A stretch of DNA of 64,000 nucleotides. Source: Apostichopus japonicus (Eukaryota > Echinodermata > Holothuroidea > Aspidochirotida > Stichopodidae). How positions within the stretch are numbered: position 1 is the first letter of the stretch; the number at the start of each line of letters is the position of its first letter. Below, piece after piece: positions 11,736 through 22,034 of the stretch. Both the position numbers and the translations under genes were made by a program. The notes under the pieces are model-generated. The model saw only the letters and a program-made list of their open reading frames with translations, had not been told where the DNA came from and did not search any database. The stretch is taken from positions 17,287,594 through 17,351,593 of the forward strand of contig NC_092563.1 in NCBI RefSeq assembly GCF_037975245.1. The letters run 5' to 3'.

Positions 11736-12688
11736 AGTCTAGTTCACTACTTTTGTTGGCAATTAACACCCCTACCGCAAGTACGTACTACTAGTACTAT
11801 AGTTCATAAGTTCGCAATAAGTATAGGCCTAACGTTAGGCCTAGTTCTACCTTCCTCAAAATGTATCGTTACTGAAACTACTGTATGCCCAAGCCTATAT
11901 ATTATAGTCAATAACTAGTCGTAGTACTACGGGCCTAGTCACATATAACAAGGTGTAGGCCTAGTATCTTGATAGTAATACCATTATTATCTGTAGGCGG
12001 ACCGAAGTCATGTACAACCGCCTCTCCGTATGATATCCCATTATGAGAAGTTCTAAACATACTCAATATTAACTCCAAAATAAATGCCTACCGGTTTCAA
12101 CTACATCTCTTTTTCAACTAAACACCACAACTTTCCTTGTTTCATTTCGAACGAATAATCGGCATTTAGCAACCTTATTTCCAGTCTTGTCTCATCGCGG
12201 CTATTTACCATACTTTCCTATAATAATTACTGGTATTACTTTGGACCAATTAGGAGTGCCGGTTTCAATGACGTATTCTATTTGCACGGTTAGGAGATAA
12301 ACATGGAAGGGGATCGGCCGACACGTTAACTTCAAATTCAGCGGACATTTTGTTTCTAAAATTTCGGCTTCCTCGAAATTAGGAGACCTTTTATCTTGAA
12401 ACGTCGACTGTTCATCATGATATATTCAATTTAATTTAATTTCAGCTAATTGTTGATATTTTACATTTTTATGCCAAATTTTCTAATATTAAATTGTTGA
12501 ACTTTAGGCTTTTTGAATTCTATGTCAAATTTCGGTTTCTTATCAGTAAATATCGCTTATTCATTCGGCCTTTCGTTGAAATTGTGACATATTAAGACAA
12601 AATACCACCTAAAACGTAGAAGTGTTGACCGAAGGTGTTTAAATGATTCAATAATTATTATTAAAATTATTATAAAATTGGACTGCAG
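11736..12688. other. Intergenic stretch with AGGCCTA palindromes
   Basis: Seen: several TAGGCCTA-type palindromes (about 11825-11842, 11956-11964) and CTACTAGTACTA-like short repeats; otherwise nothing recognised. The segment at 11765-11800 (CCTACCGCAAGTAC) resembles 1550-1580, so it may be the remnant of a dispersed repeat. Confidence 0.45.
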
Positions 12689-13013
12689 GGTTACTATCTG
12701 AAGCGGAGAAAATTATCAATTGCCGCTAATAGAAATGATCCAGCTGTTTCATCTAGCGCTGCCGTGGAGTGCATCCCAAAATATACCCATGGACGAAGTC
12801 ACTCAACCCGAGAAAAGATGCGCAGAACGTACAAGGAATACCTGGAACGTCTAGCTTCCAACAGCTTATAAGTAGATATGGTTGACCGACTTCGATGAAA
12901 GGCCAGACAAGAAAACATCCATATTAATGAGGCAGGGCACGCGACAGACGCGCTTGGCGGGAACTTCATTTCAGACTTTAGGATCGGAAGAGAAGCAGTG
13001 CTTTGCAGTGAGG
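12689..13013 (+). CDS. Candidate exon(s) of an unrecognised gene
   Basis: Seen: after an acceptor-like GGACTGCAG, an open frame of 60 codons runs from 12689 to a TAA at 12869. It is rich in basic residues and Ser (includes KYTHGRSHSTREKMRRTYK). A second frame, open from 12882, ends at a consensus donor (AGG|GTGAGT, 13013/13014) and includes RQTRLAGTSFQTLGSEEKQ. The second frame is in phase 0 at that donor and could join the Asp/Glu-rich exon at 15769. CpG content and codon character look more coding-like than the surroundings. No family recognised. The stop at 12869 means both frames cannot belong to one simple exon. It could also be a decayed transposon ORF. Confidence 0.3.
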
Positions 13014-13402
13014 GTGAGTAATCTAAATAGAGTATCTTATTTAAGTTACTTTTGTTTTGGCTGAGGAATATAAAACATGTTAAAGAGATTGCTAATAATG
13101 TGCGTAACTGTAAAATAACTATAACACCAAATGCTTGTAAGCAGAAGGCAATACTGTCTGATATTCTAAGTGCAACGTGTTTGGCCTTTACGTAACGGTA
13201 ATGCTAAGTGGGAATAGGCTCTCTTATAGTCACATAATCTAGCTTGTATTACCCGAGCTAGGTTAATATATACATATTCCTGGTCTACTGTTTGTCAAGA
13301 TGCAAGGGGAGGAAATTATTAGTAGAGCATACACATCCATGGTGTTTAGTCCATCTGTGTCTTGGACTCTCTTCTCTCGAAATAATCCCAAGGTAAACTG
13401 TT
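13014..13402. other. Possible intron sequence, nothing recognised
   Basis: Seen: AT-rich unique sequence between the donor-like site at 13014 and the foldback element; no repeat or ORF worth naming. Confidence 0.4.
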
Positions 13403-14626
13403 GGCCGTATGGAAAGCCATTTTAACATTTAATCGGGAATTTTAGATATCTGAAATTGTTTCTTATTTCAGATATCTGAAATTGAATTCGAGATATCTTA
13501 AATAGATTTAGAGATATCTGAAATTCTAATTCAGATATCTGAAATTCAATTCGAGATATCTGAAATTGAATTCGAGATATCTATAATAGATTTCGAGATA
13601 TCTGAAATTCTAATTCAGATATCTTAAATTCAATTCGAGATATCTGAAATTGAATTCGAGATATCCGAAATTGAATTCGAGATATCTGAAATTCTATTTC
13701 AGATATCTGAAATTTAATTCGAGATATCTGAAATTGAATTCGAGATATCTGAAATTGAATTCAAGATATCTGAAATTGAATTCGAGATATCTGAAATTGA
13801 ATTCGAGATATCTGCAATTGAATTCGAGATATCTGAAATGCATATGCATAAATTTCCGATTAAATGTTAAAATGGCACGTATGGAAAGCCATTTTAACAT
13901 TTAATCGGGAAATTTCAGATATCTGTAATTGAATTCGAGATATCTGAAATTGAATTCGAGATATCTGAAATTGAATTCGAGATATCTAAAATTCTATTTC
14001 AGATATCTGAAATTGAATTCGAGATATCTGAAATTGAATTCGAGATATCTGCAATTGAATTCGAGATATCTGAAATGAATATGCATAAATTTCCGATTAA
14101 ATGTTAAAATGGCACGTATGGAAAGCCATTTTAACATTTAATCGGGAAATTTCAGATATCTGTAATTGAATTCGAGATATCTGAAATTGAATTCGAGATA
14201 TCTAACATTCTATTTCAGATATCTGAAATTGAATTCGAGATATCTGAAATTGAATTCGAGATATCTGAAAATGAATTCGAGATATCTGAAATTTTATTTC
14301 AGATATCTGAAATTGAATTCGAGATATCTGAAATTGAATTCGAGATATCCAAAATTCTATTACAGATATCTGAAATTGAATTCGAGATATCCGAAATTGA
14401 ATTCGAGATATCTGAAACTGAATTCGAGATATCTCGAATTCAATTTCAGATATCTGAAATTCCCTGGTATTTCGAGATATCTGAAATTGATTTTAAGATA
14501 TCTGCAATTATTTGTAGATATCTTAAATAAATTGGAGATATCTGTAATTTAATTTGAGATATCTGAAATTATTTCGAGATATCTGAAATTCCTTATTAAA
14601 TGTTAAAACGGCTTTCCATATGGCCG
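13403..14626. mobile_element. Foldback element built of 21-bp palindromic repeats
   Basis: Seen: about 50 copies of a 21-bp unit combining GAGATATCTGAAATT with GAATTC, both palindromic, so the array reads alike on both strands. The outer ends are inverted repeats: GGCCGTATGGAAAGCC...TTTAACATTTAAT at 13403-13436, and the reverse at 14592-14626. The same terminal pair meets tail to head inside the element at about 13850-13918 and 14089-14153, so three modules are fused, with an internal period of 237 bp. TGTT occurs directly outside both ends (13399-13402, 14627-14630) as a possible target duplication. Long open frames reading NSRYLKL repeats on either strand are artefacts. No transposase. Confidence 0.85.
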
Positions 14627-15184
14627 TGTTAAAGAGGTTCAATATTTGAGATGCAACATTTGTTCAAACCCAAATTTACACAAAAACCATCATTTATACA
14701 AATATGTAATAATTAAAGGACAATAGAAGAACAATGAATCACAAGTGGCTCTATGATGTCATATATGTAAACTTGATTAGTTATCCAGCCTTGTGTGTAA
14801 AGAAGCATTAAATCTGTATCATATCTCCCAAATGAAATGAGATATTTGCTTAGATGTTTGGAAAAGTTATACTTTGCATATATCAAATGTACCAAGAATG
14901 ATTTTAAGATTATTGTCTTCTTTTAAAATAGTAGTACATACTCTAGCTAAAATGCTCTACTACTAATTGATCTTCTTAGATACCATTCATATTAAAGACG
15001 AGAAACAAGTTATCTTTTACCATACTTGTGCATGCGGTTAAGTAGGCTATACGTCTATATGTTATGACATGACCAAATTTTAAGTTACTGTCGATTAATC
15101 TAGTTTAATTGTAGTAACCTATGAACACAGAGGGATGTGCCGAGGATTTCCTGAGTGCCAGGTATAGGATCGCCGTCCTGGGGG
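14627..15184. other. Intergenic stretch, nothing recognised
   Basis: Seen: AT-rich unique sequence without convincing ORF, repeat or RNA gene. Confidence 0.45.
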
Positions 15185-15640
15185 AGGGGTCTTAGGGGAG
15201 GGGTGTTTTTTCGAATTTTGAAGGTGCTCAGATGCAAAATACTGGCACTTTTTTTAGCTTTTTCAGCACACACAAGTATTAGTTTTGCTAACAATTTCCA
15301 TTTTTTAATTTTATTTTTCAATTTATGTTGAACATATTGTTAATAATGTCGGAAATTTAGATGAAAAAATTGCTGGGAGGGATTCACAATTTTTAAGACA
15401 GTGCTGGGCTGTAATTTTTAGTGCTAGGCGGGGCTGAGATGCCAATTACCGGCACTTGTGTAGCTTTTTCAGCACACACAAATACTAGTTTTGCTAACAA
15501 TTTTTACATTTTTACATTTTTTTAAAAATTTATGTTGAATATATTGTTAATAATGTTGGGATTTTAGATAAAAATAGTGCTGGGCGGGATTCACGATTTC
15601 TAAGACAGTGTTCGGCGGAAATTTTTAGTGCTTCAGTAAT
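15185..15640 (+). repeat. Two tandem ~210-bp repeats
   Basis: Seen: two diverged copies meet near 15425. Shared blocks are AGCTTTTTCAGCACACACAA, TAGTTTTGCTAACAATTT, TTAATAATGT and GGGATTCAC(A/G)ATTT. No coding content. Confidence 0.8.
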
Positions 15641-15768
15641 TTTTAGTACAAGGAATTCCCTTACTTTAGCAACCAGCATTATTACGACTTTTGCAATTTA
15701 AATTTAGTTTAAACTCGAAACAAAATTAAAGAGACACTTAACGTACAATTCTACTGGTTTGCTTCTAG

Positions 15769-15829
15769 AACGATGACAATGCGGACGAGGACCAAGACGA
15801 CAAATCGACGGAAGAACGAAAGGAACCAG
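15769..15829 (+). CDS. Candidate Asp/Glu-rich exon upstream of cassette array
   Basis: Seen: an acceptor-like TTGCTTCTAG precedes a frame reading NDDNADEDQDDKSTEERKEP, and a donor-like CCAG|GTTATG follows at 15829/15830. Length 61 nt, entering in phase 0 and leaving in phase 1. The first cassette downstream (16029-16111, 83 nt) reads cleanly from phase 1 back to phase 0, so the two exons together are a multiple of three. An alternative read-through past 15829 reaches a TGA near 15882. Acidic composition alone gives no function. Upstream it could join 13013 in phase 0. Confidence 0.3.
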
Positions 15830-16028
15830 GTTATGAACTAAACAGAAGAAAAACAAAGAACGGTGTAGTAGTTATATCATTTTGAAAAGGGTAATAACGT
15901 TTCTGTGTTTGTATTGCAATGATTTTACTATATATTTTTATGCCAATTTGAAGAGTGTTTAAAAAAAAATATTGCATCATTTTTTTAAAGAAATGCCTGA
16001 TTGTTCGTTTCTAGTTTATATTTTATAG

Positions 16029-17802
16029 ATGTTTCAGACGTCCCAGCCACCAATACCACCTTCCACAAGTCACCAGCTACCTTCCCCCAGCCATTTGCCA
16101 TGAGCAAAAGGGTAATAACGTTTCTGTGTTTGTATTGCAATGATTTAACTATAAAATTTTTATGCCAATTTGAAGAGTGTTAAAAAAAATAGTGCATCAT
16201 TTTTTTAAAGAAATGCCTGATTGTTCGTTTCTAGTTTATATTTTTAGATGTTTCAGACTTCCCCAGCCACCAGTACCACCAATACCACCTTCCACAAGTC
16301 ACCAGCTACCTTCCCCCAGCCTTTTGCCATGAGCAAAAGGGTAATAACGTTTCTGTGTTTGTATTGCAATGATTTAACTATATAATTTTTATGCCAATTT
16401 GAAGAGTGTTAAAAAAAATAGTGCATCATTTTTTTAAAGAAATGCCTGATTGTTCGTTTCTAGTTTATATTTTATAGATGTTTCAGACTTCCCCAGCCAC
16501 CAGTACCACCAATACCACCTTCCACAAGTCACCAGCTACCTTCCCCCAGCCTTTTGCCACGAGCAAAAGGGTAATAACGTTTCTGTGTTTGTATTGCAAT
16601 GATTTAACTATATAATTTTTATGCCAATTTGAAGAGTGTTAAAAAAAATAGTGCATCATTTTTTTAAAGAAATGCCTGATTGTTCGTTTCTAGTTTATAT
16701 TTTATAGATGTTTCAGACTTCCCCAGCCACCAGTACCACCAATACCACCTTCCACAAGTCACCAGCTACCTTCCCCCAGCCTTTTGCCACGAGCAAAAGG
16801 GTAATAACGTTTCTGTGTTTGTATTGCAATGATTTTACTATATACTTTTATGCCAATTTGAAGAGTGTTTAAACAAAAATATTGCATCATTTTTAAAGAA
16901 ATGCCTGATTGTTCGTTTCTAGTTTATATTTTTTTAGATGTTTCAGACGACCCCAGCCACCAATACCGCCAACCACCTTCCACACGTCACCAGCTACCTT
17001 CCCCCAGCCTTTTGCCATGAGCAAAAGGGTAATAACGTTCCTGTGGTTGTATTGCAATGATTTTACTATATATTTTTATGCCAATTTGAAGAGTGTTTAT
17101 AAAAAATATTGCATCATTTTTTTTTTAAAAATTCCTGATTGTTCGTTTCTAGTTTATATTTTATAGATGTTTCAGACGTCCCAGCCACCAATACCACCTT
17201 CCACAAGTCACCAGCTACCTTCCCCCAGCCTTTTGCCATGAGCAAAAGGGTAATAACGTTTCTGTGTTTGTATTGCAATGATTTTACTATATACTTTTAT
17301 GCCAGTTTGAAGAGTGTTTAAACAAAAATATTGCATCATTTTTTAAAGAAATGCCTGATTGTTCGTTTCTAGTTTATATTTTATAGATGTTTCAGACGTC
17401 CCCAGACACCATACCACCAACCACATTCCACACGTCACCAGCTACCTTCCCCCAGCCTTTTGTCATGAGCAAAAGGGTAATAACGTTTCTGTGTTTGTAT
17501 TGCAATGATTTGACTATATATTTTTATGCCAGTTTGAAGAGTGTTTAAAAAAAAATATTGCATCATTGTTTTAAAGAAATGCCTGATTGTTCGTTTCTAG
17601 TTTATATTTTATAGATGTTCCAGACTTCCCCAGCCACAAACCACCAAATTACACCATCGACCAGCTCCATCTTCCTTGACCACCAGCCACCATCAGCCAG
17701 CTTCCTCCAGACTTCCCCAGCCGCCAACCACCAAATACCACCATCATTAAGCTCCAGCTGCCACCGACCACCAGTCACCAGCTTTTTTGCAGGAGCAAAA
17801 GA
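16029..17802 (+). repeat. Array of eight ~228-bp exon-like cassettes
   Basis: Seen: eight tandem units. Each has an 83-188 nt segment bounded by an acceptor-like TTATA(T)TTT(A)TAG and a donor-like AAAAGG|GTAATA, then a ~137-nt AT-rich intron-like part. Segments: 16029-16111, 16248-16340, 16478-16570, 16708-16800, 16938-17028, 17167-17249, 17387-17476, 17615-17802. Copies 2, 3, 4 and 7 are 93, 93, 93 and 90 nt, divisible by three, and read MFQTSPAT...SPATFPQPFA-SKR in one frame. Copies 1, 5 and 6 (83, 91, 83 nt) keep the same 3' frame but enter in other phases. Encoded peptides are Pro/Thr/Ser-rich. No family recognised. It could be a plain satellite in which the splice-like signals are coincidental. 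Confidence 0.6.
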
Positions 17803-18560
17803 GTAATAAAGTATGTGTGTTTGTTATTGCAATGAATTTACTATATATTTTGTTGAGTGTTTTCAGGAAAATAAAATATGGCACCATTCACCGACAACTA
17901 GTCACCAGCCACTAGCCTTTTGCCATGAGCAAAATAATTATTACATATGTGTGTTTGTATTGCAATGCAATTGATTTTACTATAGATTATTGTGCGAATT
18001 TTTATGCGTGTTTACATAACATATAAATGCATCATTTTATATAGAAATGATTGATTGTTCTCATATAGTTCCAAGTTCGAAGCTTATTTCTCCATCCACC
18101 AACCACGAATTACTTATACCAGCCACCTATCACCAGCCAACGCCAGATGAACTGAAAAGCATCTTGTCTATGCCAGATGGACTGAACACTTGTAGTCTCT
18201 GCTAGATAAAGTGATTGCTTGCAGCCTCCACTAGATGAAGTGACCGATTGCAGCCTCCGCCAGATGAATTGACCGCTAGCAGCCACCAGGAACTCTGCCA
18301 TCTCCCGTCCTATCACCCAGTCTCCATAGTAAAAAGTAATTAAATCGGCGGGTGTGCAAGGATTAAATTGATTCTAGGAGCCATTTCTGGGAATTGGTGG
18401 ATCATCCAGGTCAGTACCAGATAAATTTGTTCCTAAATGACGCATTGATTAATACTCCTAAAATACTTTAAAAATACTTGAACATAACTGTACGAGAGGA
18501 ACCCATATCCAAAGATTGATTCAATATATTTTTAAGTAATTATTCTCTCGTTTCTCGGCA
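17803..18560. other. Degenerate continuation of the cassette array
   Basis: Seen: 17870-17935 repeats the CACCAGCCACTAGCCTTTTGCC / ATGAGCAAAA end of the cassette without a clean acceptor. 18060-18300 contains further CCACCA-rich sequence and a ~33-bp direct repeat (GCAGCCTCC...AGATGAA-TGACCG). No continuous reading frame. Confidence 0.5.
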
Positions 18561-18740
18561 GCCTGAAGATGAACTGGGAGAAAATACCTGTAACCACCTC
18601 CAAGATATTTGATCGACCTTCCATCGTTAATCAGACCACTGTTAATTCGTAATTTCTCAATGAAGACGAACTGGAAGAAAATACCTGCAACCACCTAGAA
18701 GATGTTTGATCGACCTTCCATCGTTAATCTACCACTGTGA
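18556..18740 (+). repeat. Tandem ~100-bp duplication
   Basis: Seen: two copies share GAAAATACCTG(T/C)AACCACCT and GATCGACCTTCCATCGTTAAT (a shared block near 18611 and 18713). Function unknown. Confidence 0.75.
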
Positions 18741-18909
18741 ATTGTGTAGGGTGAGGATGTGTAGACTATATTACAAGGAGTAACTAGTACATCAATGAGA
18801 AAGCAGAGCTGGAATATCCATATCTCTTGTCGGTTTATTACAAGGATATCACATTATTTAATACTACACGTCTTAAATTGCTAACGTAAAATTCATAGTA
18901 TATGTCCTC

Positions 18910-19566
18910 ATCAGAACTTTACTTCGTATTTTTTCTCTTCGTATTTACTCCATTTACTCTTTTTACTCTATTAACTCTATTAGTAGTATTTACTCTATTT
19001 ACCTTATGAACTTTATTTACTTGATTTACTTGATTATCTTGATTTACTTTATTTACTCTATTTACTCTATGTCCTTTATTAACTCTATTTACTTTATATA
19101 CTTTATTTACTTTGTTACTTTATTTACGTTATTTACTTTATCTACTTTATTTACTTTATTAAATTAATAAACTTTATTGTCTTTATTTACTTATGTTATT
19201 TATATGTGTGCGTGTGTGTGGTTTGTTTATATATATATATACTTTACATATACGTATGTGTGTGCGTGTGTGCGTGTGTGTGTGGCTTGTATATACAATT
19301 GCATATTTACCTTATTTATGTTATTTACTTTATTTACTTTATTTACTTTCTTTACTTGATCTAATTTATTTACTTTATTTACTATATTTACATTAAATAC
19401 TTAATATACAGTACTGTATTTACTTTATTTACTTTATTAACTTTAGTTACTTTAATTACTTCATTTCCTTTAATTACGCTATTCACTTTACTTACTTTTT
19501 TTTTACTTTATTTATTTCCTTTACTTTGTTTACCCTACTTACTCTCTTGATTTTAATTAGTTTATT

Positions 19567-19608
<42 letters not shown>

Positions 19609-20559
19609 TTTCACATAACAGAGTCTTTTCGAAGTTTCTCTTCGAGATCCGGCTTCTCAATACAGATCTCTATAGAGTATGCCAATATTTGTCACCAAAA
19701 CAGAATTCGCCATTGTTCGATACTGGTGACAAATGTGCCTACATTTACCTTATTTACTCTATTACTTTATTTACATTTATTTTATTTACTTCATTACTAT
19801 ATTTACTTTTTTTACCCCTCCATTTATTGATAACTTCAGTCAAATTAACAGACTTCATATTTTCATACTATAGATGCTTCAGATTAAATAAACGTCATAA
19901 CAAAATAACAGTTGTTCTAATAAACAGCACAATTGATCGAACGAGATTAATGGAAAAGAGAATCACATGTCCTAAAGGCTTGTTTAAGCTGCATAAAGTT
20001 AACCTTACTTTTACTACGATATCGATGTTGTGTGTACTTTTTTACACTTATTGTAAACTTAAATTTATAGAAGAAATCCTCTACAACAGGAATACATTTA
20101 TTCAATTTACATTGAAAGATGAAATGCTTCATATACAAAATAAGAAAATTGTAAAAATTGTATTGTATTTACTATATTTACATTATATACTTTATATACA
20201 GTACTGTGTTTTACTTTATTTACTTCATTTACATTACTTTATTTTATTTATGTAATTTATGTTATTTACTTTATTAACTTTATTTACTTTACTCACTTTA
20301 TTTACTTTATTTAATTTCTTTACTTTATATCGGTTATTTAGGTTAATTTTGTTATTTACGTTATTGACTTTATTGACTTTATTAATTTATTTACTTTATT
20401 TACTTTATTTATGTTATTTATATGTGTGCGTGTGTGTGGTTTGTATATATACTTTACTTACTTTATATATATGGGCGTGGGTGTGTGTGTGTGGTTTGTA
20501 TATAGAATTATATCTATATGTGTGCGTGTGTGTATGGCTTTTATATGCAATTATATTTC

Positions 20560-20596
<37 letters not shown>

Positions 20597-21543
20597 ATTT
20601 GTGTGTGTGCGTGTGTGTATATACACTACTGTATTTACTTTATTTCATTTGTTTACTATATTAACCTTATTAACTTTCTTTACTTTATTTACTTTATGTA
20701 CTTCAGTTACTTTATTAATTTTTTTACTTTTTTTCACTCTAGTTACCTTATTTATTTTATGCACTTTATTTACTTTAGTTTCTTTACTTATTTTATTTAC
20801 TTTTTAGTTACTTTATTTACTTTAATTACTTCATTTCCAGTAATTACGGTATTCACTTACATTATGTTTACTAAATTTAAATGATATACTTTATATACTG
20901 TATTTACCTTATTTATGTTATTTATGTTATTTTCATTATCTACTTTGTTTACTTTGTTTACTTTTTAACTTTATTTTCTTTATTAACTTTATTTATGTTA
21001 TTTATATGTGTGCGTCTGTGTGATTTGTATATGTATATTCTTTACTTACTTTATGTATATGTATATGGGTGTGTGTGTGTGTGGCTTGTATATACAATTG
21101 CATGTTTACTTTATTTATGTTACATACTTTATTTACTTTATTAACTTTCTCTACTTGATTAACTTTATTTACTTTATTTACTTTATTTACTGTATTTACT
21201 GTATTTATTTTATTTACTTTATTAACTATAGAGTATGCCAATATTTGTCACCAAAACAGAATTCGCCATTGTTCGATACTGGTGACAGATGTGACTACAT
21301 TTACTTTAATACGTTATTTACTTTATTAACTTTTTTACTTTATTTACCTTATTTACTTATATACTTTATTTACCTTATATAGCATATTTACTAAATTTAC
21401 ATGATATACATTATATACTTAATACTTTATTGCATATTTACTTTATTTACTTTCAAGTTACTTTAAAGTAACTTTATGTTCTTTATTTCCTTTATTTATT
21501 ATATATATGTGTGCGGGTGTGTGGTTTGTATATCTATATATAT

Positions 21544-21598
<55 letters not shown>

Positions 21599-21794
21599 TT
21601 TATTAATATGTGCGTGTGTGTGTATGGCTTGTATATACAATTGCATATCGTATTTACTTTCTTTAGTTGATTTACTATATTTACATTATATACTTTATAT
21701 ACTGTATTTACTTTCAAGTTACTTTATGAACTTTAAGTTCTTTATTTTCTTTATTTACTTTATTTATGTTATTTATTTGTGTGCGTGTGTGTGT

Positions 21795-21881
<87 letters not shown>

Positions 21882-22032
21882 TAGATATATGTATATATGT
21901 GCGTGCATTTGTGTGTGTGGTTTGTATATACAATTGCATATCGTATTTACTTTATTTACTTTCTTTGGTTGATTTACTTGATTTACTATATTTACATTAT
22001 ATACTTATCTACTATATACTTATATACTATAG
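18910..22032. repeat. 9-bp TTTACTTTA satellite field I with TG and TA blocks
   Basis: Seen: variants of TTTACTTTA (9 bp, hence in phase with codons) fill the region. They are punctuated by blocks of TATGTGTGCGTGTGTGTG followed by GTTTGTATATA (near 19200, 19256, 20415, 20470, 20517, 20597, 21003, 21068, 21505, 21608, 21778, 21895). TA-dinucleotide runs lie at about 19570-19600, 20562-20592, 21535-21595 and 21797-21850. Two short unique segments at 19675-19740 and 21231-21300 are near-identical and contain a TTGTCACCA...TGGTGACAA inverted repeat. A non-repetitive spacer lies at 19840-20150. All long ORFs here are artefacts of the codon-phased repeat. Confidence 0.92.
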
Positions 22033-22034
22033 TA

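Noticed and set aside
13650-14552. ORFs reading NSRYLKL repeats on both strands
   Set aside because: Direct product of the palindromic 21-bp unit; equal on both strands, so not protein-coding.
13403-14626. CRISPR-like array of regular palindromic repeats
   Set aside because: Eukaryotic context, no spacers of unique sequence between repeats, no cas genes.
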